5,296 bases of DNA from an uncultured Erysipelotrichaceae bacterium (GTDB lineage Bacteria > Bacillota_I > Bacilli_A > RFN20 > CAG-826): positions 1 through 5,296 of the forward strand of contig CACZNF010000066.1 of the NCBI GenBank assembly GCA_902782395.1, in the 5' to 3' direction. The notes beneath the pieces were generated by a model, which searched no databases, was not told the origin of the DNA, and was given only the letters and a program-made list of their open reading frames with translations. The translations under genes and the position numbers were made by a program. The stretch's first letter is position 1. Each line of letters begins with the position of its first letter. Positions 5,060-5,296 of the stretch are shown here, piece after piece.

Positions 5060-5296
5060 ATGAAATTTTTAAGATGTAAAGTATGTGGCAAGATTGTTGC
5101 CTTAGTAAATGATTGTTCAAGTTGCCCCACAAAATGCTGTGGTGAACCAATGGAAGAAATCCCAGTTAACACCCAAGATGGCGCTCATGAAAAACATTTA
5201 CCAGTCTATGAAGTAGTGGACAACATTGTGAAAGTTAAAGTTGGCTCAGTAGAACACCCAATGTTAGAAGCCCATTACATTCAATGGATTGCTCTA
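5060..5296 (+). CDS. dfx: Desulfoferrodoxin-type superoxide reductase (partial, 3' end outside the window)
   Basis: Superoxide reductase turns superoxide into hydrogen peroxide without making oxygen, a cytoplasmic defence typical of anaerobes. The 79 residues present cover the N-terminal desulforedoxin domain, with cysteines C6, C9 (CKVCG) and C26, C27 (CCGEPM) for the rubredoxin-like iron. They also cover the start of the catalytic domain: EKHLP (E44, K45, H46), VEHPM (H66) and H72 in AHYIQW. The His spacings (20 and 6) equal those of the known active-site ligands. The remaining Cys-x-x-His ligands should lie about 40 residues further on, beyond the edge. An extra pair, C19 and C22 (CSSC), sits between the two iron-ligand pairs and is unusual. 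ATG 5060 follows GGAG at about 11 nt. The gene has its own candidate promoter and follows a terminator, so it is probably transcribed separately from the membrane-protein gene. Confidence 0.95.
   Translation, partial: MKFLRCKVCGKIVALVNDCSSCPTKCCGEPMEEIPVNTQDGAHEKHLPVYEVVDNIVKVKVGSVEHPMLEAHYIQWIAL

Noticed and set aside
4929..5150. Minus-strand reading frame of 73 codons
   Set aside because: It covers a terminator, a promoter and the start of the superoxide reductase gene on the other strand; the product is low-complexity.
1..5296. CRISPR array, tRNA or rRNA gene, insertion sequence or phage module
   Set aside because: No regularly spaced repeats, cloverleaf, transposase or terminal inverted repeats, or phage-like genes were seen on either strand.

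Overview
This is a low-GC, AT-rich bacterial stretch with compact Firmicutes-style genes, AAAGGGG/GGAAGG-type ribosome binding sites and U-tract intrinsic terminators. TGA acts as a normal stop: the permease gene ends in an ATGA overlap with the next gene. The organism therefore uses the standard bacterial code, not the Mycoplasma/Spiroplasma code. The protein style (lipoprotein-type amino-acid ABC transporter, superoxide reductase, very small histone-like protein) suits an anaerobic or gut-type member of the Bacilli/Clostridia/Erysipelotrichia group. The exact taxon cannot be fixed from the sequence.

Layout. From about 4195 down to 919 and on to the left edge, genes lie on the minus strand. 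A sigma-A-type promoter (4168-4195) starts a leader that folds as a lysine riboswitch (aptamer 3994-4157), with a terminator (3942-3974) and a clear competing antiterminator. It controls a three-gene ABC importer operon: lipoprotein substrate-binding protein (3060-3923), permease (2266-3054) and ATPase (1256-2269, with an unusual insert of about 90 residues). Next comes a 57-residue Hc1/histone-H1-like basic protein (1012-1185) with its own candidate promoter and a terminator after it. Last is glyA (serine hydroxymethyltransferase, 919 to beyond the left edge), which is broken in the middle by a deletion that also shifts the frame. On the plus strand, a strong promoter (4276-4304) drives an unrecognised six-helix membrane protein (4329-4928) ending at a good terminator. 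A desulfoferrodoxin-type superoxide reductase (from 5060) follows and runs off the right edge.

How the parts work together. The riboswitch gives the substrate of the transporter: it should be a lysine importer made when intracellular lysine is low. With lysine bound, helix P1 holds CTATTGAT and the terminator forms. Without lysine, CTATTGATG pairs with CATCGATAG and the terminator is destroyed. The other genes are separate units: one-carbon metabolism (glyA), nucleoid/DNA binding (Hc1-like) and oxygen-stress defence (superoxide reductase).

The points most worth a second look are the broken glyA, the insert in the ATPase between Walker A and the Q-loop, the Hc1-like miniprotein, and the fully readable lysine switch.
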